Assembly (NCBI GenBank): GCA_030066085.1
Contig: JASJCI010000026.1
Location: 1 to 33,491 of the forward strand
DNA length: 33,491 nt
Direction of reading: 5' to 3'
From: Gammaproteobacteria bacterium
GTDB taxonomy: Bacteria; Pseudomonadota; Gammaproteobacteria; GCA-001735895
The position numbers and the translations under genes were made by a program. The notes beneath the pieces were generated by a model. It did no database searches, was not told where the DNA came from, and worked only from the letters and a program-made list of their open reading frames with translations. This document shows positions 16,995 to 25,706 of the stretch, piece after piece (positions within the stretch are counted from its first letter, which is position 1; each line of letters begins with the position of its first letter).

Positions 16995-19583
16995 CTAGTG
17001 CAGGTGCTGCCTCGAGAAACTGAACTCCCGGTTTTCGCTGATATCCACCGCGATGCGGTCGCCGGGACCGAATTCACCGGCAAGGATGGAACGCGCCACC
17101 GGGTTTTCGATCGCCTGCTGGATTTCGCGCTTGAGCGGGCGCGCGCCGTAGACCGGGTCGAAACCGAGTTCGCCGAGCGTATCCATCGCCGCGTCGCTGA
17201 TCGACATAGCGATATCCTTTTCCCTCAGGCGCGCCATCAGGCCCTGCAGCTGGATCTGCGCTATCTGGCGAATCTCGGCCTGGGTCAGCGGATGGAATAC
17301 CACCATTTCATCGATGCGGTTGATGAATTCGGGGCGGAAATGGCGCCCGACCTGCTCCAGCACGGCCTGCTTGATTTCGTCGTAGTGCTGCTCGCCGGCA
17401 TGGGCCTGGATCTCGGACGAACCGAGGTTGGAGGTCATCACCACGACGCAGTTACGGAAATCCACGGTGCGGCCCTGGCCGTCGGTCAGGCGACCGTCGT
17501 CCAGTACCTGCAGCAGGATGTTGAACACGTCGGGATGGGCCTTTTCGACTTCGTCGAGCAGGATCACCGAGTAAGGCCGGCGACGCACGGCCTCGGTCAG
17601 GTAACCACCCTGTTCGTAACCGACGTAACCGGGCGGTGCGCCGACCAGGCGCGCGACGCTGTGCTTTTCCATGAACTCGGACATATCGATGCGGATCATC
17701 GCGTCCTCGGTGTCGAACAGGAACTGCGTCAACGCCTTGGTCAGCTCGGTTTTACCGACACCGGTGGGGCCGAGGAACAGGAACGAGCCGTTGGGGCGCG
17801 CCGGGTCGGAGAGTCCCGCGCGCGACCGCCGGATCGCATCCGATACCGCGCGCACCGCCTCGACCTGGCCAACCACGCGCTCGCCGAGGCGGAGCTCCAT
17901 GTCGAGCAGCTTCTCGCGCTCCGATTCGAGCATCTTGGACACCGGGATACCGGTCCAGCGCGATACCACCGACGCGATCTCTTCTTCGCCGACCTTGTTG
18001 ATCAGCAGCTGCATGTCACGCATCTCCGCGCTGGCCGCGGCTTCGAGCTGCTTTTCGAGCTCGGGGATACGGCCGTACTGCAGTTCGGACATGCGCGCGA
18101 GGTCGTTGGCGCGCTGCGCGGTTTCGAGATCGAGCCGCGCGCGCTCGAGCTCTTCCTTGACGTGGGCCGAACCCTGCAGCGCGGCTTTCTCTGCCTTGTA
18201 GATTTCCTCGAGATCCGAGTACTCGCGCTCGAGGCTGGTAACTTCGTCCTGCAGCGCCTGCAGCCGCTTTTTACTGGCGGCATCGCTTTCCTTCTTCAGC
18301 GCTTCCTGCTCGATCTTGAGCTGGATCAGGCGCCGCTCGAGACGATCCATTTCCTCGGGCTTGGAGTCGATCTGCATACGAATACGGCTGGCGGCTTCAT
18401 CGACCAGGTCGATCGCCTTGTCCGGCAGCTGGCGGTCGGTAATGTAGCGGTAGGACAGCGTGGCCGCGGCCACGATCGCGGGGTCGGTGATATCGACGCC
18501 ATGATGCACCTCGTAACGTTCCTTGAGACCGCGCAGGATCGCGATCGTGTCCTCTACCGAGGGCTCCTGCACCAGTACTTTCTGGAAGCGGCGCTCGAGC
18601 GCGGCGTCCTTTTCGATGTACTGGCGGTACTCGTCGAGCGTCGTTGCGCCGATGCAGTGCAGCTCGCCGCGCGACAGCGCCGGCTTGAGCATATTGCCGG
18701 CATCCATCGCGCCTTCCGCCTTGCCGGCGCCAACCATCGTGTGCAGTTCGTCGATGAACAGGATGATCTGCCCTTCCTGCTTGGCCAGGTCGTGCAGCAC
18801 AGCCTTGAGCCGTTCCTCGAATTCACCGCGAAACTTGGCGCCCGCGATCAGCGCGCCCATGTCGAGCGACAGTACGCGCTTGTTCTTGAGTCCCTCGGGC
18901 ACCTCGCTGTTGACGATACGCTGCGCCAGGCCTTCGACGATCGCGGTCTTGCCGACGCCGGGTTCGCCGATCAGCACCGGGTTGTTCTTGGTGCGCCGCT
19001 GCAGCACCTGGATCGCGCGCCGGATTTCCTCGTCGCGGCCGATCACCGGATCGAGCTTGCCCTGTTCGGCGCGCTCGGTCAGGTCGATGGTGTACTTGTC
19101 GAGCGCCATGCGCTGGTCCTCGGCGCTTGCGCTGTCGACCGACTGGCCACCGCGAATGGCGTCGACCGCGGCACTGATCGTCTGCTTGTCGGCGCCGGCG
19201 GCCTGCAACATATCGCGCAACGGGCCCTTGTCGTCCAGCACCGCGAGCACGAACAGCTCGCTCGAAATGAACTGGTCCTTGCGTTCCTGCGCAAGCTTGT
19301 CGGTCAGGTTCAGCAGCTTGCCGAGCGCGTTCGAGATATGCAGGTCGCCACCGGCACCCTCGACGCGCGACAGCTTGTCGAGCGATTCGCCGAGCTGCGA
19401 ACGCAACAGGTTGATATTGACGCCGGCACGCGAAAACAGCGGCCGCACGGATCCGCCCTGCTGGTCCAGCAGCGCAATCATGAGGTGCACCGGTTCGACG
19501 AACTGGTGGTCGCGACCGACGGCCAGCGACTGGGCGTCGGCGAGGGCTTCCTGGAATTTACTGGTCAGTCGATCCATGCGCAT
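16995..19583 (-). CDS. clpB: protein disaggregase ClpB
   Basis: ClpB is a hexameric AAA+ chaperone that threads aggregated proteins together with DnaK. The 862-residue protein matches the family length (E. coli 857) and shows the N-domain (1-145), AAA1 with Walker A GEPGVGKT (206-213) and arginine-finger region, the middle coiled coil (about 400-520) that marks ClpB rather than ClpA, and AAA2 with Walker A GPTGVGKT (about residue 607) and the pore loop [11 protein letters not shown]. The IGL/F loop for ClpP binding is not evident, as expected. The first ATG is preceded by AGGGG at good spacing. A heat-shock-type promoter lies in the 77-base gap after pgeF, so clpB can be induced independently of the rluD-pgeF pair. 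Confidence 0.98.
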   Translation of the reverse strand: MRMDRLTSKFQEALADAQSLAVGRDHQFVEPVHLMIALLDQQGGSVRPLFSRAGVNINLLRSQLGESLDKLSRVEGAGGDLHISNALGKLLNLTDKLAQERKDQFISSELFVLAVLDDKGPLRDMLQAAGADKQTISAAVDAIRGGQSVDSASAEDQRMALDKYTIDLTERAEQGKLDPVIGRDEEIRRAIQVLQRRTKNNPVLIGEPGVGKTAIVEGLAQRIVNSEVPEGLKNKRVLSLDMGALIAGAKFRGEFEERLKAVLHDLAKQEGQIILFIDELHTMVGAGKAEGAMDAGNMLKPALSRGELHCIGATTLDEYRQYIEKDAALERRFQKVLVQEPSVEDTIAILRGLKERYEVHHGVDITDPAIVAAATLSYRYITDRQLPDKAIDLVDEAASRIRMQIDSKPEEMDRLERRLIQLKIEQEALKKESDAASKKRLQALQDEVTSLEREYSDLEEIYKAEKAALQGSAHVKEELERARLDLETAQRANDLARMSELQYGRIPELEKQLEAAASAEMRDMQLLINKVGEEEIASVVSRWTGIPVSKMLESEREKLLDMELRLGERVVGQVEAVRAVSDAIRRSRAGLSDPARPNGSFLFLGPTGVGKTELTKALTQFLFDTEDAMIRIDMSEFMEKHSVARLVGAPPGYVGYEQGGYLTEAVRRRPYSVILLDEVEKAHPDVFNILLQVLDDGRLTDGQGRTVDFRNCVVVMTSNLGSSEIQAHAGEQHYDEIKQAVLEQVGRHFRPEFINRIDEMVVFHPLTQAEIRQIAQIQLQGLMARLREKDIAMSISDAAMDTLGELGFDPVYGARPLKREIQQAIENPVARSILAGEFGPGDRIAVDISENREFSFSRQHLH

Positions 19584-19618
19584 GAACAGAGTCCCCTAAT
19601 CATTAAAAAATATGGGGT

Positions 19619-19647
19619 TAAATAGGTGTAAGGCCGATGTTTTCAAG
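19619..19647 (-). promoter_or_regulatory. candidate heat-shock (sigma32) promoter of clpB
   Basis: Read leftward, CTTGAAA (19647-19641) is a perfect sigma32 -35 element, followed after 13 bases by ACCTATTTA (19627-19619), 7 of 9 to the CCCCATTTA-type -10. Spacing is within the known sigma32 range. It lies between pgeF and clpB, about 36 bases before the ATG. A second CCCCATAT further downstream is too far from the -35 to be the partner. Confidence 0.7.
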
Positions 19648-19660
19648 TCCGCCGCGGGGT

Positions 19661-20392
19661 TCAATCCTTGATCCAGATCAAGCCGGCCATGCGCCCGCTG
19701 ACGCCGTCGCGCCGGTAGGAATAAAACAGTTCGCGCTCGCGGTAACTGCAGTGAGGCGCGCGCGTTACCGATGTTACCCCGGCGGTCTCGAGTACGTCCG
19801 CGGCGATCCCGGCCAGGTCGCACAACCAGTGACCGGGGCGGTTTTCTGCGAAGCACGCCTCGCTGCCGGGCAACGCCGCGGCATAAGCTGCGCGCACCTC
19901 ATCGCCCACCTCGAAATGTGCCTGGGAAATGCCTGGACCGATCCATGCAAGCAGTTCCCGCGCGGGGCTTTGCATCGCATCGAGCGCGGCACCGACGACA
20001 CCGGCCAGCAACCCGCGCCAGCCCGCGTGCACCGCGGCGACCTCGTTGCCGGCGCGGTTGCACAGCAGGATCGGCAAACAGTCGGCCACCAGCACTGCCG
20101 CGACCCGGCCCGGCGCGCGGCAGACGGCCGCATCACCGTCGCGCGCCGCGTCGTTATCGAGATCGACGACCTGGATGCCATGGGTCTGGTTGATCCATTC
20201 CGGTTCACGCTCCAGGGCCAGCGTATCCACCAGGCGCGCGCGATTGTGCAGCACGTGGTCACGCGCGTCGCCGACATGCAGCGCGAGGTTGAAGTCGTCA
20301 TATGGAGCCTGGCTGACGCCGCCCCGGCGGGTGGTAAAGCAGGCACGCACCGCCGGCGGTGCGTTCCAGGCGGGTTCGATCAACTCAATCAT
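19661..20392 (-). CDS. pgeF: peptidoglycan editing factor PgeF (YfiH/laccase-domain family)
   Basis: PgeF removes wrongly incorporated amino acids from cytoplasmic muropeptide precursors; related proteins also show purine nucleoside phosphorylase activity. The 243-residue protein has the metal-binding signature of the family: QTHG, the cysteine in ADCLPILL, and the histidine of AVHAGWRGL, with the C-terminal APHCSYRERELFYSYRRDG segment. The frame stays open to 20452, but the family start is the ATG at 20392, which overlaps the end of rluD by 8 bases. This rluD-pgeF-clpB order is widely conserved in gammaproteobacteria. The overlap suggests translational coupling with rluD. Confidence 0.94.
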   Translation of the reverse strand: MIELIEPAWNAPPAVRACFTTRRGGVSQAPYDDFNLALHVGDARDHVLHNRARLVDTLALEREPEWINQTHGIQVVDLDNDAARDGDAAVCRAPGRVAAVLVADCLPILLCNRAGNEVAAVHAGWRGLLAGVVGAALDAMQSPARELLAWIGPGISQAHFEVGDEVRAAYAAALPGSEACFAENRPGHWLCDLAGIAADVLETAGVTSVTRAPHCSYRERELFYSYRRDGVSGRMAGLIWIKD

Positions 20393-21329
20393 ATTGCTCC
20401 AGCGCGTCGAGCAGCGCCCGCATGTCTCGCGGCAGCGGGGCCTCGAATTCACTCGCTTCGCCAGTGCGAGGATGCAGCAGGCGCAGGCGCCGCGCGTGCA
20501 GCGCCTGGCGCGCGAAGCCTCGAATCAGGGTAGCCAGTTCCGGGGCTATACCCGCCGCAAGCTGCGCGCGACCACCGTAGTCCGGATCGCCGATCAGCGG
20601 GTGATGGATGTGCGCCATGTGCACTCGGATCTGGTGTGTGCGGCCGGTTTCGAGCTGCAGTTCCACGTGGGTGAAATGATCGAAGCGTCGCGCTACCTGG
20701 AAGTGCGTGATGGCCGGCTTGCCGTCGGCGCGCACCGCCATCTTCTTGCGCTGCCGCGGATGGCGGCCGATCCCGGTTTCGATCCTGCGCCCGGCAGTAA
20801 TCACGCCACGCGCGACGGCCACATATTCCCGCGACACGACACGCCGCTGCAGCTGGTCCACCAGCGACTGGTGCGCAACCAGGTTGCGCGCGACTACCAT
20901 GACGCCGGTGGTATCCTTGTCGAGCCGGTGTACGATACCGGCGCGGGGTAACTGCTCCAGTGCCGGATCGCGCGCCAGCAGGCCGTTGACCAGGGTGCCG
21001 TCGCGATGCCCGGCGGCCGGGTGCACGACGAGACCGGCGGGCTTGTCGATTACGAACAGATCCTCGTCCTCGTACAGCAGGCCGAACTCCAGCGCCTGCG
21101 GCTTGTCCGACAGGCGTACCTGCTGCGGCACGTCGAGCTCGATCCGGTCACCGCGATAGACCTTCTGCCGCGGCTTGCAGCTCCGCTGGTTGAGGCTGAC
21201 GAAGCCCTGCTGGATCCAGTCCTGGATGCGGCTGCGCGAGTAGTCGGGCAGCAGGCGGTGCAACGCGATATCGAGGCGATCACCCGCGTGCTCGGCTGCG
21301 ACCTCGAAACGTTGCTGAATTAATTTCAT
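20385..21329 (-). CDS. rluD: 23S rRNA pseudouridine synthase RluD
   Basis: RluD makes pseudouridines at positions 1911, 1915 and 1917 (E. coli numbering) in helix 69 of 23S rRNA. The 314-residue protein has an N-terminal S4 RNA-binding domain (about 16-65) and a RluA-type catalytic domain with HRLDKDTTG, catalytic Asp137, plus the LETGRTHQIRVHMAHI motif. RluD rather than RluA/RluC is inferred from length and from linkage to pgeF, clpB and divergent bamD. It is divergent from bamD with a 66-base gap. A good promoter pair ends 7 bases before the ATG and no Shine-Dalgarno sequence is visible, which suggests a leaderless or nearly leaderless transcript. Confidence 0.95.
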   Translation of the reverse strand: MKLIQQRFEVAAEHAGDRLDIALHRLLPDYSRSRIQDWIQQGFVSLNQRSCKPRQKVYRGDRIELDVPQQVRLSDKPQALEFGLLYEDEDLFVIDKPAGLVVHPAAGHRDGTLVNGLLARDPALEQLPRAGIVHRLDKDTTGVMVVARNLVAHQSLVDQLQRRVVSREYVAVARGVITAGRRIETGIGRHPRQRKKMAVRADGKPAITHFQVARRFDHFTHVELQLETGRTHQIRVHMAHIHHPLIGDPDYGGRAQLAAGIAPELATLIRGFARQALHARRLRLLHPRTGEASEFEAPLPRDMRALLDALEQYD

Positions 21330-21335
21330 GCGCTG

Positions 21336-21364
21336 GTTATACTGTTTGTCCCTGCGGTCGGCAA
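21336..21364 (-). promoter_or_regulatory. candidate sigma70 promoter of rluD, giving a leaderless transcript
   Basis: Read leftward, TTGCCG (21364-21359) and TATAAC (21341-21336) are separated by exactly 17 bases. The -10 ends 7 bases before the rluD ATG, so transcription would begin at or beside the A of the start codon. TATACT on the other strand (21338-21343) overlaps it and could serve bamD, but lacks a well-spaced -35. Confidence 0.5.
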
Positions 21365-21395
21365 GCTGTTAGGCCGGCGTTTTAGCAAGAGAATT

Positions 21396-22130
21396 ATGCG
21401 TTTATTCATCGTTTTGATCCTGTCCGCCGGACTGCTCGCCTGTGGCCCGGAGAAGGAAATCGATCCCACCATCGACTGGACGGTCGACGAGTTTTACCGA
21501 CGTGCCAAGGCCGAACTGGCGGCGGGCAATTATCTCACCGCGATCGAGTACTACGAAACGCTCGAGTCGCGCTTTCCGTTCGGTAACTATGCCACCCAGG
21601 CGCAGATCGACGTCGCCTATGCCTACTTCAAGTTCGATGAACCCGACTCGGCGGTTACCGCGATAGACCGCTTCATCAAGCTGCATCCACGTCACCCGTC
21701 GGTCGACTACGCGTACTATCTCAAGGGCCTGGTCAATTTCGAGCGTGGCGGCACGGCGCTGGATTTCCTGAGTGAACGCGACAAGGCGACCTTCGACCGG
21801 CAACTGATCCTGACCGCGTACAATGATTTCCGGCTTTTGCTGCAGCGTTTCCCCGACAGCAAGTACGCCACCGACGCGAGCAAGCGCATGATCTACCTGC
21901 GCGACCAGCTCGCGCGCGCCGATTACAACGCCGCCGCGTATTACGCCTCGCGCGATGCGTGGGTTGCGGTGCTCGGCCGGACCAGGTTCATACTTGCCAA
22001 CTACCAGGGCTCGAGCGTAATTCGCCAGGCACTCGAACTGCAGCTGCAGGCATACGAAAATCTCGAAATGGAAGAGCTGGCACGCGACACGCGGCGCATC
22101 CTGGACCTCAATTACCCCGACCGCTCGTAA
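21396..22130 (+). CDS. bamD: outer-membrane assembly lipoprotein BamD
   Basis: BamD is the essential lipoprotein partner of BamA in the complex that inserts beta-barrel proteins into the outer membrane. The 244-residue precursor has a short signal peptide ending in lipobox LLAC with Cys16 as the lipidated residue, followed by TPR-like helical repeats: YRRAKAELAAGNYLTAIEYYETLESRFPFG-type segments (first repeat about 33-62) with conserved AQIDVAYAYFKFDEPDSA and FIKLHPRHP. Length is normal for BamD. It is divergent from rluD as in many gammaproteobacteria. The leader contains only a weak AAGAG ribosome-binding sequence. GC-rich hairpins follow the stop codon. Confidence 0.95.
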   Translation: MRLFIVLILSAGLLACGPEKEIDPTIDWTVDEFYRRAKAELAAGNYLTAIEYYETLESRFPFGNYATQAQIDVAYAYFKFDEPDSAVTAIDRFIKLHPRHPSVDYAYYLKGLVNFERGGTALDFLSERDKATFDRQLILTAYNDFRLLLQRFPDSKYATDASKRMIYLRDQLARADYNAAAYYASRDAWVAVLGRTRFILANYQGSSVIRQALELQLQAYENLEMEELARDTRRILDLNYPDRS

Positions 22131-22134
22131 CCGC

Positions 22135-22217
22135 GCCCCGCGGGGGCTGACATATCGTCACCAGGCACCACTGGGCCCCCGTTGCCCGCGCCCGCCCGCG
22201 GGCGGTGCCGTGGCAAC
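22135..22217 (+). terminator. GC-rich hairpins after bamD, possible weak terminator
   Basis: GCCCC (22135-22139) pairs with GGGGC (22143-22147) immediately after the bamD stop. Further on, GTTGCC (22181-22186) pairs with GGCAAC (22212-22217) around a perfect 14-base palindrome CCGCCCGCGGGCGG (22192-22205). There is no T tract, so this is not a classical rho-independent terminator. The remainder of the gap to 22324 shows nothing else. Confidence 0.35.
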
Positions 22218-22324
22218 AAGTTATCAGGCCGCTTACCGCCATGCCAGGTCCGGCAACCGACAGCTGTTGGACCAGGCCCGACACGCTGGTAACATCGACG
22301 CCGGCTCAAGCATAACCGTCACGC

Positions 22325-23368
22325 ATGCAATACCGACAGCTAGGAACCAGCGATCTCGAGGTCAGCGCGATCTGCCTCGGCTCGATGACCTGGGGCACAC
22401 AGAACACCGAGGCCGAAGGCCACGCACAGATCGACCTGGCGCTCGATCGCGGCGTTAATTTCATCGATACCGCCGAGCTCTACCCGTCGTGTCCGATGGA
22501 TGCCGCAACTGCCGGCCGCACCGAGGAAATTATCGGCACCTGGCTGGCCGCCTCGGGGCGGCGTGACGACGTGATACTCGCGACCAAGGTCGCCGGCGAG
22601 GGCAACACCAACGTCCAGGACGGCATTCCGATCAGTCCGCACAAGATCAGGATCAGTCTCGAGGGCAGTCTGCGCCGGCTGCAGACCGACTACGTCGACC
22701 TCTACCAGCTGCACTGGCCCAACCGTGGCTCTTACCATTTTCGCCAGAACTGGGATTTCGACCCGAGCCGCCAGGACAGCCAGGCAATGCGCGATCACGT
22801 GCACGAAACCCTGGCTTTTCTCGGCGAGATGGTCACCGCCGGCAAGATCCGCCACATCGGCCTGTCCAACGAAACCTGCTGGGGTACCCTGCAGTACCTG
22901 CAGGCGGCAGAGACACACGGATTCCCGCGCGTGGTGTCGATCCAGAACGAGTACAGCCTGATGTATCGCACCCACGACCTCGACCTTGCCGAGCTATCGC
23001 ACCACGAAAACGTCGGCCTGCTGCCCTATTCCCCACTGTGCTGCGGCATGCTGACCGGCAAGTACGCCGGCGGCGCCCGCCCTGAAGGGTCGCGCATGAC
23101 GATCACCCCCGACATGTTCGGCCGCGCGGTCGACTCGGCCTGGCCGGCGATCGACGCCTATATCGGCGTGGCACGCAAACACGGGCTCGATCCCGCGCAT
23201 ATGGCAATCGCGTTCTGCAACCAGCGCCCGTTCGTCACCTCGAGCATCATCGGGGCGACCAGCCTCGAGCAACTCGAACACAACCTCGCCGCGGCCGATC
23301 TCAGGCTCGACGAGGACGTCCAGGCCGACATCCAGGCCGTGTACCGTTCCCAACCCATGCCGTACTGA
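22325..23368 (+). CDS. Tas-like NADP(H)-dependent aldo-keto reductase
   Basis: This 347-residue protein is a close relative of E. coli Tas (346 residues), an aldo-keto reductase with a TIM-barrel fold. The catalytic tetrad is visible: Asp48 and Tyr53 (FIDTAELYP), Lys88 (ILATKVAG) and His130 (LYQLHWPN). The cofactor-binding C-terminal loop SSIIGATSLEQLEHN is also present. The natural substrate of Tas is unclear, so I name only the family. It is followed after 6 bases by nadE on the same strand, suggesting a two-gene operon; the pairing of a nicotinamide-cofactor reductase with NAD synthase is suggestive but may be incidental. No clear Shine-Dalgarno sequence precedes the ATG. Confidence 0.9.
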   Translation: MQYRQLGTSDLEVSAICLGSMTWGTQNTEAEGHAQIDLALDRGVNFIDTAELYPSCPMDAATAGRTEEIIGTWLAASGRRDDVILATKVAGEGNTNVQDGIPISPHKIRISLEGSLRRLQTDYVDLYQLHWPNRGSYHFRQNWDFDPSRQDSQAMRDHVHETLAFLGEMVTAGKIRHIGLSNETCWGTLQYLQAAETHGFPRVVSIQNEYSLMYRTHDLDLAELSHHENVGLLPYSPLCCGMLTGKYAGGARPEGSRMTITPDMFGRAVDSAWPAIDAYIGVARKHGLDPAHMAIAFCNQRPFVTSSIIGATSLEQLEHNLAAADLRLDEDVQADIQAVYRSQPMPY

Positions 23369-23374
23369 CAGATC

Positions 23375-24205
23375 ATGCAACAATCCGATATCGTCGCCGA
23401 AATGATGGTGCTGCCGCAAATCGATGCCGACCGTGAAATTCGCCGGCGCATCGACTTCATCAAGTACCAGCTCGAACTGAGCGGTGCCCGTACGCTGGTG
23501 CTCGGCATCAGCGGTGGAATCGACTCCTGCACCTGCGGCCGCCTGGCGCAGCTCGCGGTCGAGGAGCTCAACCAGAACAACCCGGGCTATCGCTTCGTTG
23601 CCGTGCGCCTGCCCTACGCAACCCAGGCCGACGAGGCGGACGCGCAGACAGCAATCGACTTTATCCAGCCCAGCCACGCGCTGACGGTCAACGTGCAGCC
23701 CGGCACGGACGCGATTCACGCGAGTACGCTGGCCGCGCTCGAAGCCGCGGGACTGGGCGGCCAGGACGAAACCACGCTCGATTTCGTGCGCGGCAACGTC
23801 AAGGCGCGCGTGCGCATGGTCGCGCAATACGAAATTGCCGGCCTGCTCGACGGGCTCGTGCTCGGCACCGACCATTCGGCCGAGAACGTGACCGGTTTTT
23901 ATACCAAGTACGGCGACGGCGCCTGCGACCTGATCCCGCTGTTCGGCCTCAACAAGCGCCAGGTTCGCCAGGTCGCAAAACGTCTCGGCGCGCCGGAGAA
24001 GATCATTACCAAGGCGCCGACCGCCGATCTCGAGACGCTCGATCCATCCAGGCCCGACGAGGAAGCGCTCGGACTTTCCTATGACCAGATCGACGACTTT
24101 CTCGAGGGGCGCGAGGTCGACCCCGCGGTCGCCGAGCGCATCATTCACATCTTTACCAGCACCGCGCACAAGCGCGAACCCATCGCCACCGTCTACGACC
24201 AGTAA
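23375..24205 (+). CDS. nadE: ammonia-dependent NAD synthetase NadE
   Basis: NadE adenylates and amidates nicotinate adenine dinucleotide to NAD, the final step of NAD synthesis. The 276-residue protein is the short ammonia-using form (E. coli 275 residues) without a glutaminase domain. It has the PP-loop LGISGGIDS (SGGIDS at 46-51), the conserved GNVKARVRM and [22 protein letters not shown] segments, and KAPTADLE near the ATP/NaAD site. It sits 6 bases after the Tas-like gene and is probably co-transcribed. Its stop is followed by the large folded elements described below. Confidence 0.96.
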   Translation: MQQSDIVAEMMVLPQIDADREIRRRIDFIKYQLELSGARTLVLGISGGIDSCTCGRLAQLAVEELNQNNPGYRFVAVRLPYATQADEADAQTAIDFIQPSHALTVNVQPGTDAIHASTLAALEAAGLGGQDETTLDFVRGNVKARVRMVAQYEIAGLLDGLVLGTDHSAENVTGFYTKYGDGACDLIPLFGLNKRQVRQVAKRLGAPEKIITKAPTADLETLDPSRPDEEALGLSYDQIDDFLEGREVDPAVAERIIHIFTSTAHKREPIATVYDQ

Positions 24206-24229
24206 TCCCTCCCGGTGAAAAGACCGTGA

Positions 24230-24380
24230 CGGGCGGGCCCGGGGTGGTTCCGCAGGAATTGCACCGAGCGGCGCGAAGCGCCGCTCGGCACATCCATGTG
24301 GCGCTCTCTGCACCGAAGTGTCGGACCAGGCCATCCCTGGCCATGCTAGGTTCCTGCAGAACCACCTCCGGGCCCGCCCG
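24230..24380 (+). repeat. folded element A (long inverted repeat with internal hairpins)
   Basis: The outer arms, 24230-24258 and 24351-24380, are reverse complements except for one mismatch and one single-base gap over 30 positions. Inside, CCGAGCGGCGC (24264-24274) and GCGCCGCTCGG (24278-24288) form a perfect 11-bp stem with a 3-base loop. CACATCCATGTG (24289-24300) follows, then GTGGCGCTCTC (24298-24308) and GGCCATCCCTGGCC (24329-24342), which can form a short hairpin. The same order of blocks occurs, reversed, in element B. The element begins 24 bases after the nadE stop, so it would lie in the nadE transcript's tail and may end or protect it. No T tract follows. Confidence 0.8.
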
Positions 24381-24509
24381 GGACATTCGTAAGCAACATC
24401 GACGTAACGACTTTGAAAACTAGTCCCAATCTGGTCTGCGAACAAAGCAGACAATTGATACAAAGTTGAAGATAACACCCGCGATTTGACGTCTTCACCG
24501 CTCCGGATA

Positions 24510-24639
24510 GCGGTGGCGAGGCAGGCCCCGCGAGAACCTTACCGGGCCAGGGATGGCCCGGTGAGAGCGCCACAGGGACGTGCCGTTCGCTGGGCAGCAG
24601 CGAACGGAGCGCTTCCCGTGGGGCCTGCCTCGCTACCGC
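24510..24639 (-). repeat. folded element B (relative of element A, opposite orientation)
   Basis: The arms 24510-24529 and 24620-24639 are reverse complements at 19 of 20 positions. Inside are two perfect hairpins: ACCGGGCC/GGCCCGGT (24541-24548 and 24555-24562) and CCGTTCGCTG/CAGCGAACGG (24583-24592 and 24598-24607). Read on the minus strand it shares with element A, in the same order, a stem beginning CCG and ending CGG, the segment GGCAC(A/G)TCC(A/C)TGTG, GTGGCGCTCTC, GGCCATCCCTGGCC (14 of 14) and AGGTTC near the right arm. Stem sequences differ while pairing is kept. It lies 114 bases beyond the lipA stop and is oriented like lipA. Confidence 0.8.
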
Positions 24640-24752
24640 GACAACAACGACGAAGACCGTGGTATAGATCTGTTGACAGCTCGCGGTTTGCCGAGCCAAA
24701 GGGACGCGCCGCCGCAGCACCAGGCCGGGCGGTGCATATAACCTGCTAACAA

Positions 24753-25706
24753 TCAGGAGTCGAGGACGGCTTCGGCCTGCAGGTCGGCATGGTACGAAGA
24801 ACGCACCATCGGCCCGCTCGCGACCTGGTCGAAGCCGATCGATTCGGCGTAGGCGCCGAGCTCGTCGAATTCTTCCGGCGTGACGAAGCGCTCGACCGCG
24901 AGGTGATCGAGGCTCGGTTGCAGGTACTGGCCGAGGGTCAGCATGTTGACGTCGTGCGCGCGCATGTCGCGCAGTACCTGCCTGACCTCGTCGATTTCCT
25001 CGCCGAGACCGAGCATCAGCCCCGACTTGGTTGGCACCGCCGCATGCATTTGCTTGAAGCGCTTGAGCAGGTCCAGCGACCACTGGTAATCGGAGCCGGG
25101 ACGAATCTTTTTATACAGCGACGGTACCGATTCGAGATTATGGTTGAACACGTCCGGCGGCGCCGCGGTCATGATTTCGAGCGCAACGTCCATGCGTCCG
25201 CGGAAATCAGGCGTCAGTATCTCGATCTTCGTGTCCGGATTGAGGCGGCGTGTTTCGCGGATGCAGTCGACGAAGTGCTGCGCGCCACCGTCGCGCAGAT
25301 CGTCACGATCGACCGAGGTTATGACGACGTAACGCAGGCCCATGTCCTGGATCGTGCGCGCCAGCTGCACCGGTTCGTCGACGTCGAGCGGATTGGGCCT
25401 GCCGTGGCCAACGTCGCAGAACGGACAGCGCCGGGTGCAAATATCGCCCATGATCATGAAGGTAGCGGTGCCCTTGGAAAAACACTCGCCGAGGTTCGGG
25501 CAGGAGGCTTCCTCGCACACGGTATGCAGGCTGTTGGCGCGAAGCCTGGCCTTGAGTTCGGCAACCCGGTTGCCGCTCGGCGCACGAGCGCGAATCCACG
25601 GCGGCTTGCGCGCCACCGACTTGGACGGCACGACCTTGATCGGGATGCGGGCGACCTTGTCGGCGCCCTTGAGCTTAACGCCCTGTACTACCTGATTTTT
25701 TTTCAA
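24753..25706 (-). CDS. lipA: lipoyl synthase LipA
   Basis: LipA inserts two sulfur atoms into protein-bound octanoyl groups to make lipoate. The 317-residue radical-SAM enzyme has both cluster motifs: auxiliary cysteines Cys64, Cys69 and Cys75 ([12 protein letters not shown]) and the radical-SAM CxxxCxxC at Cys90, Cys94 and Cys97 (CTRRCPFC). The C-terminal VRSSYHAD segment holds the serine that completes the auxiliary cluster. The ATG at 25706 lies inside the end of lipB, giving a 32-base overlap in a different frame; family N-termini (GVK..ADK..IP.K) support this start. It is the last gene of the dacA-ybeD-lipB-lipA group. Confidence 0.97.
   Translation of the reverse strand: MKKNQVVQGVKLKGADKVARIPIKVVPSKSVARKPPWIRARAPSGNRVAELKARLRANSLHTVCEEASCPNLGECFSKGTATFMIMGDICTRRCPFCDVGHGRPNPLDVDEPVQLARTIQDMGLRYVVITSVDRDDLRDGGAQHFVDCIRETRRLNPDTKIEILTPDFRGRMDVALEIMTAAPPDVFNHNLESVPSLYKKIRPGSDYQWSLDLLKRFKQMHAAVPTKSGLMLGLGEEIDEVRQVLRDMRAHDVNMLTLGQYLQPSLDHLAVERFVTPEEFDELGAYAESIGFDQVASGPMVRSSYHADLQAEAVLDS

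Larger units (their letters stand above)
24206..24752. other. convergent nadE-lipA gap filled with folded repeat elements
   Basis: This 547-base gap separates the convergent nadE and lipA genes. It contains element A (24230-24380), an AT-richer spacer of about 130 bases (24381-24509) and element B (24510-24639), followed by 113 bases with no recognisable feature. No credible protein gene is present: open frames here cross the palindromes and show no family similarity. Confidence 0.7.

Noticed and set aside
16998-19625. 875-codon open frame on the plus strand covering all of clpB
   Set aside because: It mirrors clpB codon for codon. GC-rich genes with strong third-position bias often leave an antisense frame open; the translation is low-information and shows no domain.
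19605-19647. CCCCATAT downstream of the clpB -35 as its sigma32 -10
   Set aside because: The spacer would be 23 bases, too long; ACCTATTTA at 13 bases fits better.
24206-24752. CRISPR array or integron attC sites in the nadE-lipA gap
   Set aside because: There are only two related elements, in opposite orientation, with no regular spacers, no cas genes, no integrase and no cassette structure.
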